DNA of 7,475 nt from Alphaproteobacteria bacterium (lineage in GTDB: Bacteria > Pseudomonadota > Alphaproteobacteria > Micropepsales > Micropepsaceae), in NCBI GenBank assembly GCA_947455695.1, contig CANGRN010000059.1:1-7475 (forward strand). The letters are read 5' to 3'. The translations under genes and the position numbers were made by a program. The notes under the pieces were generated by a model. The model was given only the letters and a program-made list of their open reading frames with translations, was not told the origin of the DNA and made no database searches. Shown here one piece after another: positions 1 through 5,782 of this stretch (position 1 is the stretch's first letter; each line of letters opens with the position of its first letter).

Positions 1-277
1 ACAGGTCCTGGCACATCTGGCCGCGGCGCATCATGCGGTCTTCCATGCCGGGTGGCGGTCCAGGGGGCGGCCCAACTTCGGAGCGGGCGCCGCCGCTGTC
101 GCCGGGGGCGAGCTGCGCGATCATCATCGGTTTGCGCGCCCCGGCATCGCTGCCGATCAGGGCGAGCATCATCGGCCTGGCGGTCTGGGCGGCATGGGCG
201 TTGGTGGCAATCAGGGCCACGGTGGCCGCGCCGCACAGGGCGAGGCTCGCGACCATGGGGAGAAGCGCTTTGCGCAT
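1..277 (-). CDS. Secreted Met-rich protein, probable Spy/CpxP-like periplasmic protein (C-terminus cut off)
   Basis: An open frame runs from an ATG at 277 to the left edge without a stop, giving 92 residues of an incomplete protein. A GAAGGAA ribosome binding site lies about 7 bases before the ATG. The first 29 residues form a classic signal peptide: MRK, a hydrophobic core, then Ala-His-Ala before the likely cleavage site near residue 29. The mature part is small, methionine-rich (Met pairs at 36-37, 51-52 and 82-83) and has a Pro/Gly stretch at about 70-77. The last visible residues (MEDRMMRRGQMCQDL) resemble the region before the LTxxQ helices of alphaproteobacterial Spy/CpxP-like chaperones or metal sensors, but those helices would lie outside the window. 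The product is therefore certainly exported if expressed, while the family is an inference. It follows the cysI operon on the same strand after about 129 bp, so it probably has its own promoter. Residues 34-65 are a tandem repeat. Confidence 0.62.
   Translation of the reverse strand, partial: MRKALLPMVASLALCGAATVALIATNAHAAQTARPMMLALIGSDAGARKPMMIAQLAPGDSGGARSEVGPPPGPPPGMEDRMMRRGQMCQDL
83..178 (-). repeat. Tandem ~16-residue repeat inside the secreted protein
   Basis: Residues 34-48 and 49-65 of the left-edge gene look like two copies of one unit: RPMMLALIGSDAGAR followed by KPMMIAQLAPGDSGGAR. About ten positions agree, and both contain the Pro-Met-Met core and end in Gly-Ala-Arg. At DNA level the copies share ccgatgatg near their starts but have diverged afterwards, which suggests an old duplication. 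The function is unknown; paired methionines could bind Cu(I), but this is a guess. Confidence 0.5.
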
Positions 278-304
278 GGGAAATTCCTTCGGTTCGAAAT
301 TTGG

Positions 305-326
305 CCGCAGCTTAGGGTGGCTGCGG
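305..326. repeat. Perfect 7-bp inverted repeat upstream of the secreted-protein gene
   Basis: CCGCAGC (305-311) and GCTGCGG (320-326) are perfect reverse complements around an 8-base spacer. The repeat ends 28 bases before the ATG at 277, so it could be an operator or a 5' leader hairpin of that gene. It could also be a late hairpin of the preceding cysI operon, but no U-tract follows it on either strand, so it is a poor intrinsic terminator. Confidence 0.4.
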
Positions 327-376
327 GCCCTCCGCCGCTGAATAAGGCGTAATTTGGATGAACCGTGGATGAATGG

Positions 377-396
377 GGTCCGGGCGAAGCCGAACC
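377..396 (-). terminator. Possible hairpin after the DUF934 stop codon (weak terminator candidate)
   Basis: Starting about 10 bases after the stop codon of the DUF934 gene, the minus strand reads GGTTCGG, CTTCGC, CCGGACC. This folds as a 7-bp stem (one G-U pair) with a 6-base loop. The position fits the end of the cysI operon. No run of U follows (the next bases are CCATTCATCC), so termination would be weak or assisted. Confidence 0.27.
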
Positions 397-406
397 TGAC
401 GGCGAT

Positions 407-898
407 TTAACGCGCCGCCCGCAGCTCGCGAATGGTCTTCTTGCCGTCGGCCGAGGGCTGGTAGACGTTGGTCATCTCGGTCAAGGCGCGATTGAACATC
501 TCGATGGTGAAATTGTCCGGCACTTCCCAGGCATCGAAGCCGACACGGTGCTGGTAATTCACCTGGTCATACAGGAAGTCGCCCACGGCACGAATCTCGC
601 CGGTAAAGCCCAGGCGGGTGCGCAGGATGCGGGCCCAGGAGAACGCGCGGCCGTCGCGGAATTTGGGAAACTCCAGCGCGATCAGCGCGAAGTGATGGAC
701 GTCCTGGCCCAGCTGTTCCGGATTTTCGCTCGACTGCAGGCGAATGCCCACCGGCGTGTTGCGCGCCAGCAATGTGTCGCGATCCTTGTGGAAGCGCGCC
801 AGCGACACCAGCACCGGTCCATCGGGCAGCGCGGCATCATCGGCCACGGGCGCGTAAACATCCTGCGCGTAGGCGCCGCTCTTGATCAGCTTGGTCAC
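407..898 (-). CDS. DUF934 family protein linked to sulfite reductase
   Basis: This 163-residue protein matches the DUF934 family, often annotated from its genomic neighbourhood as probably involved in sulfite reduction. Its biochemical activity is not established. Recognisable blocks are LEFPKFRDGRAFSWAR at about 75-90 and GDFLYDQVNYQHRVGFDAWE at about 106-125. There is no signal peptide, membrane segment or cysteine, so it should be cytoplasmic and cannot hold an Fe-S cluster by itself. The start is a GTG at 898 that overlaps the cysI stop (GTGA, 4 bases), which points to translational coupling with the reductase. It is the last gene of the operon. A role as assembly factor, partner or electron-delivery accessory of CysI is inferred only from this arrangement. 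The length is normal for the family and the frame is intact. Confidence 0.9.
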   Translation of the reverse strand: MTKLIKSGAYAQDVYAPVADDAALPDGPVLVSLARFHKDRDTLLARNTPVGIRLQSSENPEQLGQDVHHFALIALEFPKFRDGRAFSWARILRTRLGFTGEIRAVGDFLYDQVNYQHRVGFDAWEVPDNFTIEMFNRALTEMTNVYQPSADGKKTIRELRAAR

Positions 899-2580
899 GC
901 CGCGGCCTTTTCGTAAGCGGCGTCCTTGAACGGCGCCATGCCCAGCCGGCGATAGGTGTCCAGGAAGCGTTCCCCGTCCTTGCGCTGGGCGATATAGACA
1001 TTGACCACCCGCTCGACCGCGTCGGCGATTTCATGCTCGCCGAATCCGGGTCCCATGATTTCGCCGATGCTGGCGTCTTCGGCGCCCGAACCGCCCAGCA
1101 CCAGCTGGTAGAATTCCACACCCTTCTTGTCGACACCCAGGATGCCGATATGGCCGGCATGGTGATGGCCGCAGGCATTGATGCAGCCGGAAATCTTGAT
1201 CTTCAGTTCGCCGATCTGGTGCTGGCGATCCAGGTTCTCGAACTTTTTGGCGATGGTCTGGGCGATTGGGATGGAGCGCGCATTGGCCAGGTCGCAATAG
1301 TCCAGCCCCGGACAGGCGATGATGTCGGTGATCAACCCGGCATTGGGCGCGGCGAAATCAAGCTCTTTCAGTTTCGCATAGATCGCCGGCAGGTCCTTCT
1401 TGCGGACATGCGGCAGCACCAGATTCTGTTCGTGCGTCACGCGCACTTCGCCCACGCTGAACTGGTCCATCAGGTCGGCGATGATATCCATCTGGGCCGA
1501 GGTGGCGTCGCCCGGCACCTGGCCCGGCGTTTTCAGGGTTATGGTGGCGATGGCATAGCCCGGCGCGCGGTGCTTGCTCACATTTGTCTTCACCCAATTG
1601 GCGAAATCCGTGCCGGCCTCAGGCATCTCGTCGGACAGGCCGGTCTCGAACTTGGGCGGCGCGAAATAGGCGGTGATGCGGTCCAGCTCGTCCTGCGGCA
1701 GCTGCAAGGTGCCGGCGCGCTTGATCTCGTCGAACTCGCGCGCCACGCGCTTGCGCATTTCCTCGGGCCCGATCGCGTTGATCAGGATCTTGATGCGCTG
1801 CTTGTGGATGTTGTCGCGGCGGCTGTCCTGGTTGTAGACGCGCAGAACCGCTTCCAGATAGGCGAGGATATCCTCGCGCTCCACGAACTCGCTCATCACA
1901 TGGGCGATATAGGGGGTGCGGCCCATGCCGCCGCCCGCCATCACCTTGTAGCCGATGCGGCCTTGCGCGTTCTTCACGATCTGGACTGCCATGTCGTGAT
2001 ACAGCAGCGCCGCGCGATCCTTCTCGCAGGCGCCGACAGCGATCTTGAACTTGCGCGCCAGGAAGACGAATTCCGGATGCAGGCTGGACCATTGGCGGAT
2101 GATCTCGGCCAGCGGGCGCGGATCCTCGATCTCCTCGTCGGTGGCGCCGGCGAACTGGTCGGCGGTGACGTTGCGCACGCAGTTGCCGGAAGTCTGGATG
2201 CAATGCATCTCCACATCCGCCAGCTCGCGCAGGATCGCGGGCACATCGACCAGCTTGATCCAGTTGAACTGCAGGTTGGTGCGGGTGGTGAAGTGCCCGA
2301 AATCCTTGTCATAGGTGCGGGCGATATGCGCCAGCTTGCGCATCTGTTTGGACGACAGGGTGCCGTAGGGCACCGCCACGCGCAGCATGTAGGCATGCAG
2401 CTGCAGGTACAGCCCGTTCATCAGGCGCAGCGGCTTGAACTGGTCTTCGGTGAGTTCGCCCGACAGGCGGCGCGCCACCTGGCCGGCGAACTGCTCCACC
2501 CGCTCGCCGACGAACTGGGCGTCGAACTCGTCATAGCGGTACATGTTGGGATCGACTTGCTTCACCAGCGTATTAAGCAT
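895..2580 (-). CDS. cysI: Sulfite reductase hemoprotein subunit (siroheme and 4Fe-4S), nitrite/sulfite reductase family
   Basis: The 561-residue protein has the full two-repeat fold of siroheme reductases, which in assimilatory sulfate reduction take sulfite to sulfide with six electrons in the cytoplasm. The siroheme/4Fe-4S ligands are in place: Cys423 and Cys429 in ACPGLDYC, and Cys466 and Cys470 in SGCINAC; the last Cys should bridge cluster and heme. Candidate basic residues for substrate and siroheme carboxylates are Arg68, Arg100 (TTRTNLQF), Arg136 (GNCVRN), and Lys177/Lys179 (RKFKIAVG). The GHHHAGHIGILG stretch after the last cysteine is typical of the Pseudomonas/alphaproteobacterial type rather than the E. 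coli type. Nitrite as substrate cannot be excluded from sequence alone, but the flanking DUF2849 and DUF934 genes favour sulfite. The ATG at 2580 overlaps the end of the DUF2849 gene by 8 bases, and the stop overlaps the DUF934 start. No CysJ flavoprotein is adjacent, so the reductant may be ferredoxin or a distant protein. Confidence 0.96.
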   Translation of the reverse strand: MLNTLVKQVDPNMYRYDEFDAQFVGERVEQFAGQVARRLSGELTEDQFKPLRLMNGLYLQLHAYMLRVAVPYGTLSSKQMRKLAHIARTYDKDFGHFTTRTNLQFNWIKLVDVPAILRELADVEMHCIQTSGNCVRNVTADQFAGATDEEIEDPRPLAEIIRQWSSLHPEFVFLARKFKIAVGACEKDRAALLYHDMAVQIVKNAQGRIGYKVMAGGGMGRTPYIAHVMSEFVEREDILAYLEAVLRVYNQDSRRDNIHKQRIKILINAIGPEEMRKRVAREFDEIKRAGTLQLPQDELDRITAYFAPPKFETGLSDEMPEAGTDFANWVKTNVSKHRAPGYAIATITLKTPGQVPGDATSAQMDIIADLMDQFSVGEVRVTHEQNLVLPHVRKKDLPAIYAKLKELDFAAPNAGLITDIIACPGLDYCDLANARSIPIAQTIAKKFENLDRQHQIGELKIKISGCINACGHHHAGHIGILGVDKKGVEFYQLVLGGSGAEDASIGEIMGPGFGEHEIADAVERVVNVYIAQRKDGERFLDTYRRLGMAPFKDAAYEKAAA

Positions 2581-2890
2581 TGATCTGGCCTGCCTGCTTG
2601 CCGGTATGGGGATGCACCGTGGGGCCGGCGGCGCGAATGATCTCGCGTTCCTTCACCGGCACGATTTTGCCGTTCACCTCGCGGACCTCGAACAGGTAAG
2701 GCGCGATGATTTCGTTGCGCACCGTTTCGGCCGTGGCGGCAGCCAGGGCAGCATCGGCGCTGGCCTGGTCGGGATAGACATCGGCATCCGCCAGCATCAG
2801 CACCCAGCCGCTGCCCTTGCGGTACAGCACATCGCCATCGCGCAGGCGATTGGCGGTGAGCATCTGGGGACCTTGGTTCTGATGGGCCAT
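2573..2890 (-). CDS. DUF2849 family small protein, first gene of the cysI operon
   Basis: From the ATG at 2890 this is a 105-residue soluble protein. It shows the DUF2849 signature: TANRLRDGDVLYR followed by a GWV segment near the N-terminus, an alanine-rich middle helix (about 45-60), and a C-terminal PYLFEV...EREIIRAAGPTVHP block. DUF2849 genes commonly sit directly before cysI in alphaproteobacteria; their function is unknown. No cofactor motif, cysteine or membrane segment is visible. The start is uncertain: the ATG at 2863, giving 96 residues beginning MLTANRL, has a better ribosome binding site (AAGG 7 bases upstream) and fits a family that often begins just before TANRL. A TTG at 2926 also opens the frame but is unlikely. 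The 3' end overlaps cysI by 8 bases, so the two are translated together. Confidence 0.88.
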   Translation of the reverse strand: MAHQNQGPQMLTANRLRDGDVLYRKGSGWVLMLADADVYPDQASADAALAAATAETVRNEIIAPYLFEVREVNGKIVPVKEREIIRAAGPTVHPHTGKQAGQINA

Positions 2891-2954
2891 GGGCGCGCAA
2901 AAACCACTTCCGGCCCCCGAAATCAAGACTTCAACACGTCGCGGCTGTAGTTTT

Positions 2955-2983
2955 CTGATAACAACAAGAAAGATTTGTATTAT
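2955..2983 (+). promoter_or_regulatory. Candidate sigma-70-type promoter for the MFS transporter gene
   Basis: CTGATA (2955-2960; 4 of 6 matches to TTGACA) is followed, after exactly 17 bases, by TATTAT (2978-2983; 5 of 6 matches to TATAAT). Transcription would start near 2990 and leave a leader of about 40 bases before the GTG at 3031. The element lies in an AT-rich island inside GC-rich DNA. An imperfect palindrome (GATAA at 2957-2961, TTATC at 2980-2984) spans it, as expected for an operator that blocks RNA polymerase, but no regulator can be named. Confidence 0.42.
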
Positions 2984-2986
2984 CTA
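2958..2986 (-). promoter_or_regulatory. Weak candidate promoter for the DUF2849-cysI-DUF934 operon
   Basis: On the minus strand TAGATA (2986-2981) and TGTTAT (2963-2958) are 17 bases apart, each matching 4 of 6 consensus bases. The start would be near 2951, about 60 bases before the ATG at 2890. It overlaps the candidate promoter of the divergent transporter gene almost completely. The matches are poor, so it is offered only as the best visible candidate in this gap. Confidence 0.2.
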
Positions 2987-2993
2987 CTCAAGC

Positions 2994-3013
2994 TTCCCGG
3001 GCATTATCGGGAA
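2994..3013. repeat. Perfect 6-bp inverted repeat in the MFS gene leader
   Basis: TTCCCG (2994-2999) and CGGGAA (3008-3013) are exact reverse complements around an 8-base spacer. The repeat begins a few bases after the predicted plus-strand transcription start and ends just before the GGGGGA ribosome binding site of the transporter gene. It could be a repressor site or an RNA hairpin close to the start codon. Confidence 0.42.
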
Positions 3014-3030
3014 AACGGGGGATTCTCAGC

Positions 3031-4278
3031 GTGCCGCCAAAACCACTCAGCCTGCCGCAGCTTGGTGCTGTGGTGGCCGGAAACGCCCTGGAATTCTACG
3101 ACTTCCTCACCTTCAGCTTTTTTGCGGTCCAGATCGGGCAGGTCTTTTTCCCCGGCAAGGACACCACCAGCAGCCTGCTGTTCACCTTGGCGACCTTCGG
3201 CGTGGGCTTTGCCACCCGTCCCCTGGGCGGGGTGGTGATCGGCACCCTGGGCGACACCTGGGGCCGCAAACCCGCCATGCTGTTTTCCTTCGCCTTGATG
3301 GGCGCTTCGGTGGTGGGGCTGGCATTGACCCCGTCCTATGCCAGCATCGGCTGGTACGCGCCGTTGCTGGCGGTGCTGTTCCGGCTGCTGCAGGGATTTG
3401 CGCTGGGCGGTGAAGTGGGACCGACCACGTCTTTCCTGCTGGAAGTGGCGCCGCCTCATCGCCGCGGCCTCTACACCTCGCTGCAAAGCGCCACCCAGTA
3501 TCTCGCCACGCTGGCGGCTGGTGTCGTCGGCCTGATACTGGCCAGCATCCTGTCGCCGCAGCAGCTGACGGATTTTGGCTGGCGCATCGCGCTGTTGATT
3601 GGCGCCGCTGTGGTGCCGTTCGCGCTGATGATCCGCCGGCGCTTGCCCGAAACCCTGCACGACGTGCGGGCGCGCCCTGGCAGGAGCAAGGTGGGCGGGC
3701 TGTTGTGGCTGAGTGTGCTGGGCCTTGGGATGCTGGCATCCGCCACCATCGGCACCTACACGATGAATTACATGACGACCTTCGCCAATCGCACTTTGGG
3801 TTTTCCGGCGGCCTGGTCCTTCGCGGCCACCATTGTGGTGGGTGCGGCCGCCATGTGCGGCGCGCTGCTGAATGGTTTGATCAGCGACAGGATAGGCCGC
3901 AAGCCGGTGATGATTGGCGCCAGCCTGGCGCTGTTGGTCCTGGTGGTGCCCTGTTTCAGCATCATGGTGCACTATCATTCCCTGGCGGTGCTGCTGGCCG
4001 GCACCGCGGTGATGGCGCTGTTCGTGGGCATGAGCGCCGCGGGCGCGATACTCAGCCTGACGGAAAGCCTGCCGGTAAACTTGCGCGCCGGGTCGCTGGG
4101 CATCGTCTATGCCCTGGCCATCGCCAGCTTTGGCGGAACGGCGCAGTTCATTGTCACCTGGCTCATCGACGCCACCGGTTCGCCCCTGGCGCCGGCCTGG
4201 TACATGACCGGCGCGGTGGCGCTGGGCCTGGCGGCGATGCTGATGATGCGCGAGAGCGCGCCAATCAAGACGCGATAG
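3031..4278 (+). CDS. MFS transporter, metabolite:H+ symporter (MHS) type
   Basis: This 415-residue inner-membrane protein has about 12 hydrophobic segments and the marks of the MHS branch, which imports organic acids or zwitterions with protons. Residues 16-30 carry the GNALEFYDF entry motif. RPLGG followed by GTLGDTWGRKP at 63-81 is the loop 2-3 MFS signature, repeated in weaker form as NGLISDRIGRKP at 281-292. RLLQGFALGGEVG at 118-130 is the fourth-helix motif with its Gly-Gly-Glu. FGGTAQFIVTWL near 367-378 replaces the usual Pro after FGG with Gln, as in citrate/tricarballylate-like members. The substrate cannot be fixed from sequence. The GTG start is supported by GGGGGA 8 bases upstream (3017-3022). 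It diverges from the cysI operon, and its stop is only 2 bp from that of the convergent ABC permease. The frame is complete. Confidence 0.92.
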   Translation: MPPKPLSLPQLGAVVAGNALEFYDFLTFSFFAVQIGQVFFPGKDTTSSLLFTLATFGVGFATRPLGGVVIGTLGDTWGRKPAMLFSFALMGASVVGLALTPSYASIGWYAPLLAVLFRLLQGFALGGEVGPTTSFLLEVAPPHRRGLYTSLQSATQYLATLAAGVVGLILASILSPQQLTDFGWRIALLIGAAVVPFALMIRRRLPETLHDVRARPGRSKVGGLLWLSVLGLGMLASATIGTYTMNYMTTFANRTLGFPAAWSFAATIVVGAAAMCGALLNGLISDRIGRKPVMIGASLALLVLVVPCFSIMVHYHSLAVLLAGTAVMALFVGMSAAGAILSLTESLPVNLRAGSLGIVYALAIASFGGTAQFIVTWLIDATGSPLAPAWYMTGAVALGLAAMLMMRESAPIKTR

Positions 4279-4280
4279 GT

Positions 4281-5063
4281 TCAGGACGCTTGAAGCGCGC
4301 TTTCGTGCCAGCGCCGCAGCAGACACCATTCCAGCAGCGACAGGGCTGCGAAGATCACCACGCCGGTCAGTGCCAGCAGCGCCAGCGCGGCAAACAAGGT
4401 TGCGATCTCCAGCCGGTTACCCGATTCCACGATGCGCCAGGCCAGTCCTGTGGCGGTGCCCGATCCTGCCACGAACTCCGCCACCACCGCGCCGATCAGC
4501 GCCAGGCCGCCCGCCGTCTTCATGCCGGACAACAGATAAGGCAAGGCATTGGGCAGGCGGATGCGCCACAGGGTCTGCAGGCGTGATGCGCCATACAGCC
4601 GGGTCAGGTCGATCAAGTTGAAGTCGGCGCTTTTCAGGCCCAGCGTTGCGCCGGCCAGGATGGGGAAGAAGGCGACGATGGTGGCAATGATGACCAGGGC
4701 GAGGTTGATGCGCTCGAAACCCACCCAGATCAGGATAAGCGGCGCGATGGCGACCACCGGTGTGACCTGCAGGATTACGGCGTACGGATAAAGCGTGCGC
4801 TCCAGCAGCCGGCTGTGGGAAAAGGCGATGGCGGTGGCGACACCCAGCACACAGGCGGCGACGAAGGCTTCGAGGGTGACGGTGAGGGTGGAAGCCAGCG
4901 CTTCCATCAGCGAACCGAAGTTGTCGGCAAAGGCCCTGGCGATGGCCGACGGCGCGGGCAGGACATAGGCCGGCACTTGCCAATGCGCCACAGCCCCTTC
5001 CCAGGCGCCCAGAAGAAACGCGGCGACCGCCAGCGGCAAGGCGATGTCGAGAATGCGCTTCAT
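4281..5063 (-). CDS. ABC transporter permease (SsuC/TauC/ThiX type)
   Basis: A 260-residue integral membrane protein with about six transmembrane segments (roughly 6-25, 60-82, 95-117, 120-142, 180-200, 225-247). The cytoplasmic EAA-type loop, YGASRLQTLWRIRLPNALP at about 157-175, contacts the ATPase. LPAPSAI near residue 35 and LQVTPVVAIAPLILIWVGF near 98-116 are typical of permeases for sulfonates, taurine, nitrate or thiamine precursors. It is the last gene of the operon: its ATG at 5063 overlaps the ATPase stop (ATGA). Its stop lies 2 bp from the stop of the convergent transporter gene, leaving no room for a dedicated terminator between the two. The frame is intact. Confidence 0.93.
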   Translation of the reverse strand: MKRILDIALPLAVAAFLLGAWEGAVAHWQVPAYVLPAPSAIARAFADNFGSLMEALASTLTVTLEAFVAACVLGVATAIAFSHSRLLERTLYPYAVILQVTPVVAIAPLILIWVGFERINLALVIIATIVAFFPILAGATLGLKSADFNLIDLTRLYGASRLQTLWRIRLPNALPYLLSGMKTAGGLALIGAVVAEFVAGSGTATGLAWRIVESGNRLEIATLFAALALLALTGVVIFAALSLLEWCLLRRWHESALQAS

Positions 5064-5782
5064 GCGGCGATCGCGGAGTTGAGCGCCCCGCTGATGACGC
5101 GCTGGGCTTCGATGGTGGCGGGCGAAAGGCGGCTGTCGCGGCCGCTTGCCAGCGCGATGTCGGCGGCGATGTGCCCGGGCCGCGGGGTCATCACCAGCAC
5201 CCTCTGGGACAAATAGCTGCTTTCACTGACGCTGTGGGTGACGAACAGCACGGTCAGGCCGTCTTCGCGCCACAGCTTCAGCAGATCATCGCCCAGCGCG
5301 TTGCGGGTGATTTCGTCCAGGGCGGCAAAAGGCTCGTCCAGCAGCAGCAATTGTGGTTGCGCCGCCAGCGCGCGGGCGATGGAGACGCGCATCTTCATGC
5401 CGCCGGACAGTTCGCGCGGATAGGCGTGCTCGAACCCGGCCAATCCAACGCGGGCCAAGGCAGCAGACGCGCGCGCATCGGCCTGGTCGCGCGGCATGCG
5501 CTTCAAGTCCAGGGGTAGCCGCGCATTTGTCAAGGCGTCGGCCCAGGGCATCAAGGTGTGATCCTGGAAGACAAAGCCGATTTGCGGCTTGCCATCCGCG
5601 TAGGTGACGGCGCCCGCATCCGGTGTGAGCAAGCCCGCCGCCAGGCGCAACGCCGTAGATTTGCCGCAACCGCTGGGCCCCAGCAGCGAAACGAATTCGC
5701 CGCGTGCGACCATGAAGGACAGATCGTTCAGCGCCTGGACACCATTGGGGAAACGCTTGGCGATGCCCGACAGCGCGATCAT
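5060..5782 (-). CDS. ABC transporter ATP-binding protein (SsuB/TauB/ThiZ type)
   Basis: This 240-residue cytoplasmic ATPase has every catalytic element: Walker A GPSGCGKST at 35-43, Q-loop Gln73 in FVFQDHTLMPW, signature LSGGMKMR at 125-132, Walker B LLLLDEP at 145-151, D-loop ALDE at 154-157, and switch His183 in VTHSVSES. The Q-loop motif and the short C-terminal extension match the nitrate/sulfonate/taurine/thiamine-precursor importer class. It energises the permease encoded just downstream. Both ends are coupled by 4-base ATGA overlaps, with the binding-protein gene before it and the permease gene after it, so the three products are probably made in fixed ratio. Confidence 0.95.
   Translation of the reverse strand: MIALSGIAKRFPNGVQALNDLSFMVARGEFVSLLGPSGCGKSTALRLAAGLLTPDAGAVTYADGKPQIGFVFQDHTLMPWADALTNARLPLDLKRMPRDQADARASAALARVGLAGFEHAYPRELSGGMKMRVSIARALAAQPQLLLLDEPFAALDEITRNALGDDLLKLWREDGLTVLFVTHSVSESSYLSQRVLVMTPRPGHIAADIALASGRDSRLSPATIEAQRVISGALNSAIAA

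Noticed and set aside
365..916. A 183-codon plus-strand frame opposite the DUF934 gene
   Set aside because: The minus-strand DUF934 protein carries clear family motifs; the antisense frame has none.
1033..2583. A 516-codon open frame on the plus strand opposite cysI
   Set aside because: It is exactly antisense to a clearly recognised gene, has a His/Gln/Ala/Val-rich composition with no recognisable motif, and is expected from GC-rich codon usage.
3004..4329. A 441-codon open frame on the minus strand opposite the MFS transporter gene
   Set aside because: It is rich in Gln, His, Arg and Gly without any domain pattern, and is a shadow of the transporter reading frame.
3705..4586. A 293-codon plus-strand frame running through the transporter end into the permease
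   Set aside because: It overlaps two confident genes, one in another frame and one antisense, and shows no conserved motif.
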